Shown piece by piece: positions 44,951 through 56,664 of a stretch of DNA of 64,000 nt (its first letter is position 1; each line of letters opens with the position of its first letter). The position numbers and the translations under genes are program-made. The DNA is from an uncultured Aquimonas sp. (GTDB lineage Bacteria; Pseudomonadota; Gammaproteobacteria; Xanthomonadales; Xanthomonadaceae), in the NCBI RefSeq assembly GCF_937888285.1, contig NZ_CALART010000109.1, forward strand, positions 62,001 through 126,000. The letters are read 5' to 3'. The notes under the pieces are model-generated. The model was not told where the DNA came from and searched no databases. It saw nothing but the letters and a program-made list of their open reading frames with translations.

Positions 44951-45820
44951 TCAGCCCGCCAGCCCCGAATAGCTCAGATAGGCGGCGATGATCTGCTCGC
45001 CCCAGAGGAACTGGATCCAGCCGGCGGCGGCGAGGTAGGGGCCGAAGGGGATGGGCGTGGCCTTGTCGCGGCCTCTGACCGCCAGCCAGACGCTGCCGAA
45101 CACCGCGCCGACCACGGCCGAGATCAGCACGATCGGCAGGATGCCGCTCACGCCGCACCAGGCGCCCAGCGCGGCGAGCAGCTTGAAGTCGCCGTAGCCC
45201 ATGCCCTCCTTGCCGGTCAGCAGCTTGAAGCCCCAGTACACGGTCCACAGCGCGAGATAGCCCACCACCGCGCCGTATATGGCCTGATCCATGCCCACGA
45301 ACAGCCCCTGCGTGCTCAGCAGCAGGCCGATCCACAGCAGGGGCAAGGTCAGGCTGTCGGGCAGCAGGGTGGTGCGGGCGTCGATGCCGCTCATGGCGAT
45401 CAGCAGGCCGGTGAACACCAGCCCGGCCAGGGCCTCCCAGCCGACGCCGAACTGCCAGACCACCGCCGCGAAGGCCAGGCCGGTCAGCAGTTCGACCAGC
45501 GGGTACTGCAGGCTGATCGCCGTGCCGCAGCCGGCGCAGCGCCCGCGCAGCGCCACCCAGCTCAGCAGCGGGATGTTGTGCCAGGGCTTGAGGGTGTAGC
45601 CGCACTTCGGGCAGTGCGAGGCGCGCACCACGATGCCCGGCGGCTCGGGCTCATCGCCCGGCGGCAGCTCCAGGGTTTCGCGGCAGTCGCGCCGCCACTG
45701 CCACTCCATGCGCGCAGGGACGCGCAGGATCACCACGTTCAGAAAGCTGCCGATGATCAAGCCGAAGACGCCGGCGAGGGCCGCGGCCAGCGCCGGCATC
45801 TGCTGCAGGAACTCGATCAC
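44951..45820 (-). CDS. pilD: Type IV prepilin peptidase / N-methyltransferase
   Basis: 289 aa inner-membrane aspartyl protease that cleaves and methylates prepilins. The cytoplasmic zinc loop has Cys70/73 and Cys95/98. The catalytic aspartates are Asp147 (GIDARTTLLPD) and Asp211 (GYGDFKLLAALG). About eight membrane segments. ATG overlaps the pilC stop (ATGA). Substrates include PilA and the minor pilins encoded 4-12 kb away. coaE, a frequent neighbour, is absent. Confidence 0.96.
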   Translation of the reverse strand: MIEFLQQMPALAAALAGVFGLIIGSFLNVVILRVPARMEWQWRRDCRETLELPPGDEPEPPGIVVRASHCPKCGYTLKPWHNIPLLSWVALRGRCAGCGTAISLQYPLVELLTGLAFAAVVWQFGVGWEALAGLVFTGLLIAMSGIDARTTLLPDSLTLPLLWIGLLLSTQGLFVGMDQAIYGAVVGYLALWTVYWGFKLLTGKEGMGYGDFKLLAALGAWCGVSGILPIVLISAVVGAVFGSVWLAVRGRDKATPIPFGPYLAAAGWIQFLWGEQIIAAYLSYSGLAG

Positions 45821-47088
45821 CCGACGGTCGCCGCGATCTTGAAGATGGGCAGGTACATGGCGATCACCAGGCCGCCGACAATCACGCCGATCACCACCAT
45901 CACCAGCGGCTCGATCAGGGTGCTCAGGTTATCGACGGCGTTGTTGACTTCGGCCTCGTAGAACTCGGCGATCTTGAACAGCATGGTGTCCAGCGCACCG
46001 GCTTCCTCACCGATGGCGGTCATCTGCAGCACCATGTGCGGAAACAGGTTGACCTGCTTCATCGCCGTGTTCAGCGGGTAGCCGACGGCGACATCCTGGC
46101 GCACCTTGTTGACGGCTTCTGTATACACAATGTTGCCGGTGGCGCCGGCCACGGTTTCCATGGCTTCGACCAGGGGCACGCCGGCCTTGAAGGTGGTGGC
46201 CAGGGTGCGCGCGAAGCGCGCAATCGCCGCGTTATGCATGATCGGGCCGATGATCGGCAGGCGCAGCAGCATGCGGTCCTTGAAGCGGGCGAAGGCATAG
46301 CTGCGCTTGTTGGCCTGCACCAGGGCCACGCCCGAGCCCACCACGACAATCAGTACCAGCCACCAGTAGCTGACCATCCAGCGCGACATGCCCATGACCA
46401 GCTGGGTGAAGGCCGGCAGGTCGGCGCCGAAGCTCTTGAACACCTGTTCGAACTGCGGCACCACGAACATCAGCAGCAGGGCCGAGACCAGGCCAGCGAC
46501 GAAGATGACGATGCTGGGATACAGCAGGGCCTTCTTGATCTTCGACTTCAGCGCTTCAGTGCTTTCCTTGTAGCTGGCGATGGTGTCGAGCACGGTGTCC
46601 AGAACGCCGGCGCCCTCGCCAGCGCGCACCAGATTGCAGTAAAGCTCGTCGAACTGGGCCGGATGCTTGCTCAGCGCCTCGTACAGGGTGCTGCCGCTCT
46701 CGATATTGGATTTGATGTCCTCCAGCATCGCCTTCATGCGCGGGTTGGTCTGGCCGCCGGCGATGATCTCGAAGCTCTGCACCACCGGCACGCCCGACTT
46801 CATCATGGTCGCGATCTGGCGGCTGAAGATCGCGATGTCTTTGGCCGTGATGGTGGCACCGCTCTTGCCGAACAACGGTTTGGGCCGCGGCTTGACCACG
46901 CTGGGCACGATGCCCTGGCGGCGCAGCTCGGCCTTGAGCAGGTTGGCGTTCTTGGCCAGCTGCTCGCCCTTCATCACGGTGCCGCGCTTGTCCTTGCCAA
47001 CCCAGACAAAGGTCTGCAGTTCGCTGCCCTGACGCTTGGGCAGGGCGCGGGCGGCGGGGCGCGCGGCGGTCTTGGTGGCTACGGCCAT
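45817..47088 (-). CDS. pilC: Type IV pilus inner-membrane platform protein PilC
   Basis: 423 aa with two GspF domains, each with FARTLATTFKAGVPLVEAME-type or IFSRQIATMMKSGVPVVQSF-type signatures, and three to four membrane helices. It forms the platform on which PilB acts. Three bases after pilB and coupled to pilD. Confidence 0.96.
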   Translation of the reverse strand: MAVATKTAARPAARALPKRQGSELQTFVWVGKDKRGTVMKGEQLAKNANLLKAELRRQGIVPSVVKPRPKPLFGKSGATITAKDIAIFSRQIATMMKSGVPVVQSFEIIAGGQTNPRMKAMLEDIKSNIESGSTLYEALSKHPAQFDELYCNLVRAGEGAGVLDTVLDTIASYKESTEALKSKIKKALLYPSIVIFVAGLVSALLLMFVVPQFEQVFKSFGADLPAFTQLVMGMSRWMVSYWWLVLIVVVGSGVALVQANKRSYAFARFKDRMLLRLPIIGPIMHNAAIARFARTLATTFKAGVPLVEAMETVAGATGNIVYTEAVNKVRQDVAVGYPLNTAMKQVNLFPHMVLQMTAIGEEAGALDTMLFKIAEFYEAEVNNAVDNLSTLIEPLVMVVIGVIVGGLVIAMYLPIFKIAATVG

Positions 47089-47091
47089 GGC

Positions 47092-48816
<1,725 letters not shown>

Positions 48817-49049
48817 GGGTGCTGCTCCGCTAAAGCCTGTCTGAACGGGACTTTACCGCATGCTTCTGCGGAAGCACAGCAAGTGCGGACGGGCGGAAAG
48901 GCCGTTTCGCGAGAACTGTCACGAAATGCAAAGCGACCGGACTTTGAATGCTGCTCTCTGGCAACAGCTCTTGCCCCCTCCCCACGGCAATTGCCTTGCA
49001 CAGCCTCCGTTTGAGCAAGGGTCCGCGGAACAGCGACTACACGACTAGC

Positions 49050-49080
49050 AAAAAAAAGGCCCCGGAAAACCCGAGGCCTT
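49050..49080 (-). terminator. Intrinsic terminator after pilA
   Basis: On the minus strand, GGCCTCGG pairs with CCGGGGCC (one mismatch) around a 5-base loop, followed by eight Ts. It lies about 50 bases after the pilA stop and before pilB, so pilA can be expressed at high level independently of pilBCD. Confidence 0.88.
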
Positions 49081-49131
49081 TCGAGAGCGTAGCGAGCCGC
49101 CCCTCAGAGCAAAGCTCGCTTCATCCCACCC

Positions 49132-49503
49132 TTACGGCACCAAGGTGCAGGTGCCGGTGCCGGCGTTGCAATCGACGTTCTGCAGGATCGCCGCATTGCC
49201 GCGGACCTGCGGAATGTAGCGAAGCACGGCGCCGTTGTTCCAATCAGCCTGGGTCAGACTCGGCGCGGTCGCGCAAGCCTGGGCAAGCGGGTCCCACGCG
49301 GGAATCGGAAAGTTGACCGGATCGTTCTGCGCAGCGGCGGCGATGGCGCTACCGACATACGCCTTGGCCTCAGCCTGGCAGGCGCCGTTCGCCGAACGCT
49401 GGGTGTAGTCACGGTAGGCCGGCAGGGCGATGGCGGCCAGGATGCCGATGATTGCGACAACGATCATCAGCTCGATCAGGGTGAAACCGGCTTGCTTCTT
49501 CAT
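49132..49503 (-). CDS. pilA: Type IV major pilin PilA
   Basis: 123 aa prepilin. Short basic leader MKKQAG, cleavage before Phe, then [20 protein letters not shown] with the conserved Glu5. A C-terminal Cys pair (DCNAGTGTC) could form the D-region disulfide. Upstream is a sigma-54-like promoter (49618-49633), downstream an intrinsic terminator: the pattern expected for a strongly expressed monocistronic pilin. Confidence 0.95.
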   Translation of the reverse strand: MKKQAGFTLIELMIVVAIIGILAAIALPAYRDYTQRSANGACQAEAKAYVGSAIAAAAQNDPVNFPIPAWDPLAQACATAPSLTQADWNNGAVLRYIPQVRGNAAILQNVDCNAGTGTCTLVP

Positions 49504-49617
49504 GGTGTGTCTCCCGGAGAACAGTAGGTTGGATGCTGCCTTTGCACGGTGCGGAACTGGCTGCTTCGCCTTGTCCCTGGCCCTTCGAGCCAGCGCTACA
49601 CCGTGTGCACAGGGTCT

Positions 49618-49633
49618 AGCAGCAAGCATGCCA
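49618..49633 (-). promoter_or_regulatory. Sigma-54 (-24/-12) promoter of pilA
   Basis: On the pilA strand the sequence is TGGCATGCTTGCTGCT, against consensus TGGCACG-N4-TTGCA; the GG and GC are exactly 10 bases apart. Transcription would start near 49607, giving a leader of about 105 bases. pilA is RpoN- and PilR-controlled in Pseudomonas and Xanthomonas. Confidence 0.7.
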
Positions 49634-49983
49634 AGTCCGTGCGCGGCTGCGCAGATTCGCGCAGAGCCCTTGTTTTGCTGCACTTTGCGGCGCTGGCTCA
49701 CGCTTCTCGATAGCACCCTTGTTATGCCGCGCAGCGGTCTGTGTTCGGCCTCACGCCCTGCCCCACTGCCCTGGCACCGGTAGCCGACCGCGCAGGCCAA
49801 AGCTGACGTTTTTTGTCAGTGTGCGCACCGGCCGGCGGCGCGGCGGGTCTTCACAGGCGGGCGTTTGCGGCCTTGTCGTAGGTTGCGCCAAGCGCAGCGC
49901 GGCCCAACGCAATCGATGCGCGCGGACGCAGGGACACGCCCAGTGCGCGGTGGCTTTGTTCAATTCGTGGCGTCACCCGAGTC

Positions 49984-50605
49984 GTAGGGCGGATAAGCGC
50001 AGCGCATCCGCCAGCGGGTGCGAGGGAAGCCTCGGCTTGAACGGAGCGACAGGCCCGCACGATTCCCACGACTACGGCGTGCGCTTGGGCTTTGGGCGAG
50101 GTGGCGGAGCCTGGGGCGAGGTTCTGGTACATGCGCTGCGCTTATGTACCCTACGCGCACGGGAGTCTGGGGCGAGGTTCCGGTACATGCGCTGCGCTTA
50201 TGTACCCTACGCGCACGGCAGCCTGGGGCGAGGTTCCGGTACATGCGCTGCGCTTATGTACCCTACGAGCACGGGAGCCTGGGGCGAGGTTCTGGCACGT
50301 GCGCTGCGCCTTGAGTACCTGCGCGCCCAGTGCGCTGTGGCTTTGTTGGATGCTCGGCGTCACTCGAGTCGTAGGGCGGATAAGCGCAGCGCATCCGCCA
50401 GCAAGCGCGAGGGAAGCCACTTCGTGATCGGAGACCAGGCGCGCGGACGCTACAGGCAGTGAGGCGTCGGGCCGGGTCTGTCGCGGAGCTTGGCGATTGG
50501 GGCGAGATCTCTTTAGAAGCGACATCTCTTGGCAGCGGCAGCTTCGGGAGCGGGAGCTCCTGGGGCGACATCCCTCGGCGCATGCGCTGCGCTTACGCGC
50601 CCTAC
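49984..50605. repeat. REP island between pilE and pilA
   Basis: Forward class A at 49984-50012 and 50371-50399. Four reverse class B-type elements in direct tandem with 56-bp period: 50126-50154, 50182-50210, 50238-50266 and a degenerate one at 50294-50322. A further variant at 50577-50605 has stem GGCGC / GCGCC. The 27-bp gaps between tandem copies are nearly identical. The degenerate copy is still 77 bp from the forward class A element at 50371. Region 49504-50734 has no gene apart from the pilA promoter. Confidence 0.9.
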
Positions 50606-50734
50606 GCGGACCGCGCTCTTCTGCTCCGTTCGATGCAAGGCGTCGCTTTCCTGGATCGCGGCTGACGGAGAGCGTGACGACGCGATGCGCGGTTCAAAGC
50701 GCCGCTGCGCGCGCGATGAGCGCCAAACGCGGCC

Positions 50735-50772
50735 AAAAAAAACCCGCACCGGGCTGGCAGCTCGGCACGGGT
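50735..50772 (-). terminator. Intrinsic terminator after pilE
   Basis: On the minus strand CCCGTGCCG pairs with CGGTGCGGG (two G-U pairs), then eight Ts. It lies about 37 bases after the pilE stop and ends the fimT-pilVWXY1E operon. Confidence 0.8.
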
Positions 50773-50808
50773 AGATGGTTCCAGCTTGGCAGCGCAGCCG
50801 CGCTTGCG

Positions 50809-51201
50809 CTACCAGCAGCTGCCGCCGCCCTGGGCCGTCTTGGCACCGGCCTGGTTCAAGCCCAGCAGGCCGCAGGGGTCGCTGGACTGACCACCCGTGG
50901 GCTGGGCGGTGACGGTGAAGGTGTTGCGGGCGATGTTCGCGTAATTCAGGTTGTAGAAATCGTTGGGCGGAAGCGGGCAGCGCGCCTGGCCTCCGACGAA
51001 GGTCTGGTTGGAGGTGTTGAAGCGCTCCATGCACTGCGCCGCCGCCTGCAGGGCCGACTTTGCCTCGGCGCGCCGCGAGGTCCGCACATGCTCGACATAG
51101 CTCGGCCAGGCGATCGAGGCGAGGATGCCGAGAACCGCGACCACGATCATCAGCTCGATCAAGGAAAAGCCGGCGCGGCGACGCTGCGTAGGTGTGTTCA
51201 T
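50809..51201 (-). CDS. pilE: Minor type IV pilin PilE
   Basis: 130 aa prepilin-like protein. Leader MNTPTQRRRAG, then [20 protein letters not shown]; the EHVRTSRRAEAKSALQAAA segment is typical of PilE. Cysteines (QCMER, RCPLPP, DPCG, SCW) could form disulfides. Last gene of the operon, 65 bases after pilY1. Confidence 0.93.
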   Translation of the reverse strand: MNTPTQRRRAGFSLIELMIVVAVLGILASIAWPSYVEHVRTSRRAEAKSALQAAAQCMERFNTSNQTFVGGQARCPLPPNDFYNLNYANIARNTFTVTAQPTGGQSSDPCGLLGLNQAGAKTAQGGGSCW

Positions 51202-51266
51202 GGCCCCCCCTGGGGTGCTGTGGAGCATTGGGTGAAAGCGGCGCCGGCCGCAGCCGGCGCCACCGC

Positions 51267-54200
51267 TTATTGGAGCTGGCGCCACGACTGGCGACCGCAG
51301 TTCAACACACCGATGTCGACCGCACCTTCGGAGCCGACGATGGCGGCAAGGCGCGAGGTGCAGTTCGGACCTTCCCCAGGCTCGATCAGATTGCCATCGG
51401 CGTCGCGCGGATCTTCCTGGCGCGGGCCGGAGCCCGGCGGCGAGATGATGCCGATCGGCGGCTCGAACACCGGAGCGCCCTGGCTGATCACTACTGCACC
51501 GGTGTTGCTGTTGCCATTGTTGAGGTTCAGTGCGGGCGCTCCAGTCAGCAGGCGGGTCAGGTAGAGGCGATTCAGGGCACCCGGGCTGCACTCGTCGCCC
51601 TGCGGCTCCAGCGTGGTGAATGCAACGCTGCCCAGGAAGATGCGCGGACGGCCGACCGAGCGCTCACCTTCGGCAGAGCCGACGCTGAGGTCGAGGTACC
51701 AGCCGCGCTGGTTGTCCCAGTCGACGGTATTGCTGGAGAGCTGACGCGACTCGCGACCGTTGCTGGTGTTCGAGCTGGTGATCTGCTGGGGCTGCAGGTT
51801 GCTGCGCGCGCCCACGGTAGAGCCATCATTCTTGTCCCAGATGCCGTACAGGGTCTGGATCTGGGTGGTGGCCTGCGCGGTCGGCAGGTTGTCACCCACC
51901 TCGACGTACTTGCCCGTACCGAACACCACCATCTGGCCCTCAATATGGTGCGGGGCAGAGTCGAGCGCACCGGTGATCGGCTGACGCGTGCCGCCAGAGT
52001 CGGTGGCGGTAAACAGCAGGCTGCCGGCGCTGAACGAGCCGGAGGCGCTAACGGTGAACTTCCAGACGTTGCCGTGCATGTCGCCGCCGTAGACGGTGTC
52101 GACCTTGCCGTTGAAGTCGGTGTCCATGGGCACGGCCGAGGTCAGACCATTGGGGTTGGAGGCTGATCCGGCTCCGACGACGATACTTTCGCGCAGGCCA
52201 CCGTTTGCGGCGTCCAGCACCATCAGGCGGGCGCGGTTGTCGCTGCTGTTCAGACCATTGCCGGCGAACACGGCCCAGTCGCCGCTCTCCAACAGACCAA
52301 CGGTTGGCGGATTGAGGACATGGCCGAGGTTGGGATGGCGGAACTCCCACATGAAGTTATCGGTGCCGAAGCCCGAGGCGGCATTGGTGACGTCGAGGGC
52401 CATGATCGACTTGCCGCCGGCGCCGTTGTAGCTGAGCAGCATGGTGCGCCAGGCGCTGCCGAGGCGCACATCGTGCTGGGTCGGCGAACCGTCGACGTAG
52501 TAGAGGTGCTGGTAGCCCTGCTTGGGCAGCTCCTTCATGTAGCCGAGCACGGAGTTCGGAATGACGCTGAACTTCACGTCGCCGCCGGCGGGGCCGGAGC
52601 TGACGGCATGCAGCATGCCGTCATTGGAGCCCACAAAGACCAGCGGTGGCCGCGAGCGCTTGGCTGCCACATAGGCGCCATAGCTGCCGGGGCCGCTGGC
52701 GCCGCCGCCTTCCGAGGGCGGGAGCAGTGCGTAGCCGAAGTTGACGGCGTTGTTGAGTGCCGGCTGCGAGTTAAGGATGTCGCCGATCGCAGCACTGCGG
52801 GTGCGCAACGGGCCGCCATTGATCACTTCGCTGCTGCGATCGCCGCGCAGGTAGGCGACGATCTGGTCGATGGTCGCATTGCCCATCTCGGCGATGTCGG
52901 TGGGCGTGATGCCCAGCGCGTCCTGGGCACCGGTGGCGCCGCCCAGGCCGCTCACGCTGAAGGGCACCAGGCTGAAGCTGCCCGCCAGGTCGCGCACCGC
53001 AAAGATGTTGCGGGAACCGGCCGGCACCGAGGCAAGCTTCTCTGCAGCACTCCAGGTGGGCGTGGCCGCCAGCTGGCCGTCGCTCTGCAAGGCGTAGGCC
53101 TTGAGGTCGCCGGTCCAGTCGTCACCGGAATACTCGGGGATGTAGGCGAGGAAGCCGGCGTCGATGCGCGAGCTGGAGCCCGCCACGCCGCCCGCACGAC
53201 GCGAGCGGTCGAGCACGTCCTGGATGATCTCGGTGAGCGCCGAGGCGATGTCCTCCGGCTGGTTGGCCTGGATCATGCGGCCGCGGGTGTTGACGGTGGC
53301 ATGCCAGAGGTCGTCGATGGTGCTGCGCTGACCCGACTCGAAGGGTGGCCATGTTACAGGCGTGACGAAGGGATCGACCGGGTTGGCCGGATTGAAGATG
53401 CGACCGCGGGCGCCGAAGGTGATGGCGTGGAAGTTCATGTGCGGGAAGTTCTGGCAATCCAGCCGCGGATCCGGGTTCGACGCATTGCAGGCAGCGGGCA
53501 CGGGCACGATGCCGGCCGGGAAGGCCGGGCCGGTGCGTAGCGGGTTCAGATAGAACTGGGTCGCCGTATCGGCCATGGTGTTGCTGTGGTCGTCGGCGAA
53601 GGGAACGCCCATGCCGCCATCGACATTGCCCACGCCGGAGATCGCGAGGTTGGCGTAGCCATCCGTGAACAACATGCCGGCATTGATCTGGCAGGCGAGG
53701 CGAATGGGCGCACCGGCATCGCTGCGCTTGAACTGGTTACCGATATGGTTGACCGCGCGCAGGTTGGGCGTGCTGCCGGTGGTGTTCAGGGCATGAAAGT
53801 CGGTGTAGAGCGCCTCTTTGCCCGTCGTGGTTTCCATGTCGCGCATGGTCAGGGTCGGCGTGCCGTCGTTGATGCGGAAGTAGCCGATGCGCATGAAGTC
53901 GACGTCGCGGAAGGACTCGCTCATGGCGTAGCTCATCGCCAGCGCGCGGTTGCGGTGGTACTGGAACCAGTTGGCGAAGTTCTGGATCGCGGTGTTGTAG
54001 GCCGAGGCGCTGGTGTAGTTGGCCGAGCGGATCTCGTAACGGAACATGTTGCAGCCGATGCCGCAGGCGTCCAGGGCCAGAACGCGATTCAGGGGGTTGA
54101 AGCCGGGCGGCACCGGTGAAGTCAGCCCCAGATAGAAGGTGGCCGGGTAGTAGCTGAAATACAGATCGCAGTTGGCGTCGACGATGGCGTCGTTCTGCAG

Positions 54201-54947
54201 GGTCAGCCAGCTCGTGCCGGTGTCGCGCAGGCGGGTACAGGTGCCGCGGTACCGTGTGCCCGCCTGCAGGCGCGTGCCGCGGAAGACGCGGTAGCGCATG
54301 GTGTCCTCGGAGGTCACCTCGCGCTGTGTGGTCAGGTTGAAGGCGTTGCCGGTCTGGTCGGGGTGGACGCGTGCCGCGGTGATGCTGGCCGGCGCACGGC
54401 GGGTGGTGCCGTCATAGTTCAACCAGGGCTCGTAGGTGCGCGTCGGATTGAAGTACAGCGGATTGAACTCGGGCGAGCGCGCGAAGCCGTGCGCGTCAAT
54501 GGGCGCGAGACCGAAGGAGCCGCCAAAGCCGGTGAATTTGCCCGGGTACAGGAACAGATGCGGGGCCGCCTGCAGGCTGCCGCCGGTGCCGCCGGTCGCA
54601 GCGGTTTCGCCGTCCTGCAGCTGGCCGGCGGCGTTGAAGAAATCGTTGCGCTGGATATTGCTGGTGGCCCAGTTGGTGCACAGACCGCTGCTGTTGAAGG
54701 CCGTGCAGTGCAGGGTGCTCTGGGAGAAACCGCGGGTGGCCGGGAAGCCGTCACGGCCCGCCAGGTTGGTTTCGGCGGTCATCGAGCCCGAATTGTCGAC
54801 CGCCATGATGAAGGCAGGCTTGATCGGCTGCTGGATGAACAGCGGGTACTGGGCGATGTTGAACTCGGCCTGCGCCGGAGCGGAGAAGCCGGCCAGCAGC
54901 ACGATGGCTGCGGCGGCGCTGGCCAGGGAGGATCGGAGGGCGTTCAT
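51267..54947 (-). CDS. pilY1: Type IV pilus tip adhesin / assembly factor PilY1
   Basis: 1226 aa exported protein. Signal peptide to about residue 27, then an N-terminal von Willebrand A-like region with the MIDAS start AVDNSGSM (Asp51, Ser53, Ser55), and a C-terminal PilY1 propeller domain. A calcium-binding loop MDTDFNGKVDTVYGGD near residue 941 matches the EF-hand-like site that controls pilus retraction in PilY1. The frame continues upstream through pilX in a different phase; ATG 54947 with the signal peptide is the start. Confidence 0.95.
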   Translation of the reverse strand: MNALRSSLASAAAAIVLLAGFSAPAQAEFNIAQYPLFIQQPIKPAFIMAVDNSGSMTAETNLAGRDGFPATRGFSQSTLHCTAFNSSGLCTNWATSNIQRNDFFNAAGQLQDGETAATGGTGGSLQAAPHLFLYPGKFTGFGGSFGLAPIDAHGFARSPEFNPLYFNPTRTYEPWLNYDGTTRRAPASITAARVHPDQTGNAFNLTTQREVTSEDTMRYRVFRGTRLQAGTRYRGTCTRLRDTGTSWLTLQNDAIVDANCDLYFSYYPATFYLGLTSPVPPGFNPLNRVLALDACGIGCNMFRYEIRSANYTSASAYNTAIQNFANWFQYHRNRALAMSYAMSESFRDVDFMRIGYFRINDGTPTLTMRDMETTTGKEALYTDFHALNTTGSTPNLRAVNHIGNQFKRSDAGAPIRLACQINAGMLFTDGYANLAISGVGNVDGGMGVPFADDHSNTMADTATQFYLNPLRTGPAFPAGIVPVPAACNASNPDPRLDCQNFPHMNFHAITFGARGRIFNPANPVDPFVTPVTWPPFESGQRSTIDDLWHATVNTRGRMIQANQPEDIASALTEIIQDVLDRSRRAGGVAGSSSRIDAGFLAYIPEYSGDDWTGDLKAYALQSDGQLAATPTWSAAEKLASVPAGSRNIFAVRDLAGSFSLVPFSVSGLGGATGAQDALGITPTDIAEMGNATIDQIVAYLRGDRSSEVINGGPLRTRSAAIGDILNSQPALNNAVNFGYALLPPSEGGGASGPGSYGAYVAAKRSRPPLVFVGSNDGMLHAVSSGPAGGDVKFSVIPNSVLGYMKELPKQGYQHLYYVDGSPTQHDVRLGSAWRTMLLSYNGAGGKSIMALDVTNAASGFGTDNFMWEFRHPNLGHVLNPPTVGLLESGDWAVFAGNGLNSSDNRARLMVLDAANGGLRESIVVGAGSASNPNGLTSAVPMDTDFNGKVDTVYGGDMHGNVWKFTVSASGSFSAGSLLFTATDSGGTRQPITGALDSAPHHIEGQMVVFGTGKYVEVGDNLPTAQATTQIQTLYGIWDKNDGSTVGARSNLQPQQITSSNTSNGRESRQLSSNTVDWDNQRGWYLDLSVGSAEGERSVGRPRIFLGSVAFTTLEPQGDECSPGALNRLYLTRLLTGAPALNLNNGNSNTGAVVISQGAPVFEPPIGIISPPGSGPRQEDPRDADGNLIEPGEGPNCTSRLAAIVGSEGAVDIGVLNCGRQSWRQLQ

Positions 54948-54966
54948 GGCAAGGGGCTCCGGAATC

Positions 54967-55473
54967 TCAGGGCACGAAGATGGACTGGACCACGGCCCAG
55001 GCGTTGGCGTCGCCCGCGTCGCGGGTGTCGGTATCGGACGCACTGAGCAGGAAGTACGAACAGTCGAAGGCGAGACGCGGGCCGACACGGCTGCTTGACT
55101 CCACCCCGCTGCCGCGCGCCCACTCGCCGCGACCGAGGGTGGCCGAGTGGTTTCCGATGGCCGTGGGTCGCTGGTTCGGATTGATCCAGCTGGGGGCCGG
55201 GCCCGAATCCTCCAGCACAGGGCACTCCTCGGCCTGGGAGATCTCTCGCAGGGTGCGCTCGCGGGCCCTGAGGCGCTCTTCCGCCGCTTCGAAGGCACGA
55301 ACATCCGACCAGTAGGCCTGCACCATCTTCTCCTGCAGGGAAGTCACCTGCGAGGCGGAGATCGCCAGCAGACTCAACATGATCAGAATGATCAGCGAGA
55401 CCAGCAGTGCGGCACCATGCTGGCGGTGCATCGGGGGGCTCGGGCGCAGGCGGCGTGACTGACGAGTGTTCAT
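54967..55473 (-). CDS. pilX: Minor pilin-like protein PilX
   Basis: 168 aa. N-terminal HRQHGAALLVSLIILIMLS is the PilX-type membrane helix; the protein continues with a helical, charged segment (AFEAAEERLRARERTLRE). ATG 55473 has AGGA 8 bases upstream and lies three bases after pilW; an internal ATG at 55431 would shorten the leader. Part of the minor pilin priming complex. Confidence 0.9.
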   Translation of the reverse strand: MNTRQSRRLRPSPPMHRQHGAALLVSLIILIMLSLLAISASQVTSLQEKMVQAYWSDVRAFEAAEERLRARERTLREISQAEECPVLEDSGPAPSWINPNQRPTAIGNHSATLGRGEWARGSGVESSSRVGPRLAFDCSYFLLSASDTDTRDAGDANAWAVVQSIFVP

Positions 55474-55476
55474 GGC

Positions 55477-56655
55477 TCAGTTCCTGACGCGGTTACGCAT
55501 GGTGATGGAGGTTTCGAACGCCTGACGCACGCGGCGATCGTCAGCGACCCTGAAAACGGTGTCGGCCACGCGGATTGGCGGCGACGTATCGTCGCGAAGA
55601 GCACCCGCGGTATTGGTGCTGCGCATCAGCAAGCCCACCCGGACGCTCAGCGCTCGACTCCAGGCATCGCGCGGGTTCGGCGCCAGGCCGGGCACACCCG
55701 CAGCAGTGAAGTAACGATCAACCACATCGTCGCGTGCAGCGCCGACGTCAGTACCGAACACGAGCTGCATCGACTCTACGCCCTCTACAACCGACTGCGG
55801 ACCAGAAACCAGATTGGCGCGACTCGCGTCCAGTCGGCGCATGATGAGAGAAGGCTCACCGCTGGCGGCATCGATGCCAACGTAGTAGACGACATATTCG
55901 TAGCGGTGAACCGAGGTGCCTGGCGGTGCATAACCATCTTCCTCGGCAATCCAGTTGACCGCATTCACACCGCCGCTGCCGACAGCGACGAGAGGCCCGT
56001 CGGACAGCGCCTGAACGAGCGAAAGGCTCTTGCAGTTGGAGACCCCATAGACGTCGCCGCGCCGGAAGAACGCGACGTCCAGGGGGTTCTGCACGGTCAT
56101 GGTGTTGGCGGCGACGTTGGGCAGCACGCTGCGCACGTTCTCGCTGCTCAGATAGCGCAGCACGATGATGTCGCTGCCGCGTATCGCATCACCGGTGACA
56201 TCGGCAAGGGCGGCCGGCAGGGGCGGAGTGAAGCTGCCGGCACCGACACCGGCCGAAACGCCGCCGCTCAGGTCAACCACCTCGCCTGGGCCACTGCCTG
56301 CGAACTCGAAGGCTTCCATCGCCATATCGACCCGCAGGGCGAAGGGTGCGGCTGCGAAGTTCGTGGAGGGGTTGGCAGCGTGGTTGAACAGCGCTTCATT
56401 GGCAGAGGAGTAATGACGCTCGCTGCGGCAACCCACATGCGCCGACATTCGCACATCATTGCGCAGCATGTCGAACGCAAAGCGCGCGTTCTCCTGGACG
56501 CGCGAGGCGCCCTCTGCAGTCGAGAAGGCGAGCTGGGTGGAGCCGAAGATCTGCATGATGCCGGTCAGCAGCACGACACCAATGACCAGGGCGATCATGA
56601 CTTCGATCAGTGAGAGGCCGGTGCTGCGGCGGCGGTTGTAATAGTTGGCGTGCAC
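55477..56655 (-). CDS. pilW: Minor pilin PilW
   Basis: 392 aa prepilin-like protein. Leader ending RRSTG, then LSLIEVMIALVIGVVLLTGI. The RVQENARFAFDMLRNDVRMS segment is a PilW hallmark. Function: minor pilin of the priming or tip complex with PilV, PilX, PilE, FimT and PilY1. Confidence 0.93.
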   Translation of the reverse strand: MHANYYNRRRSTGLSLIEVMIALVIGVVLLTGIMQIFGSTQLAFSTAEGASRVQENARFAFDMLRNDVRMSAHVGCRSERHYSSANEALFNHAANPSTNFAAAPFALRVDMAMEAFEFAGSGPGEVVDLSGGVSAGVGAGSFTPPLPAALADVTGDAIRGSDIIVLRYLSSENVRSVLPNVAANTMTVQNPLDVAFFRRGDVYGVSNCKSLSLVQALSDGPLVAVGSGGVNAVNWIAEEDGYAPPGTSVHRYEYVVYYVGIDAASGEPSLIMRRLDASRANLVSGPQSVVEGVESMQLVFGTDVGAARDDVVDRYFTAAGVPGLAPNPRDAWSRALSVRVGLLMRSTNTAGALRDDTSPPIRVADTVFRVADDRRVRQAFETSITMRNRVRN

Positions 56656-56664
56656 GGGCCGTCC

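Noticed and set aside
50126..50266. Regularly spaced 29-bp repeats resembling a CRISPR array
   Set aside because: The 27-bp spacers are nearly identical to each other, the repeats are perfect REP palindromes with GTAG heads found across the window, and there are no cas genes.
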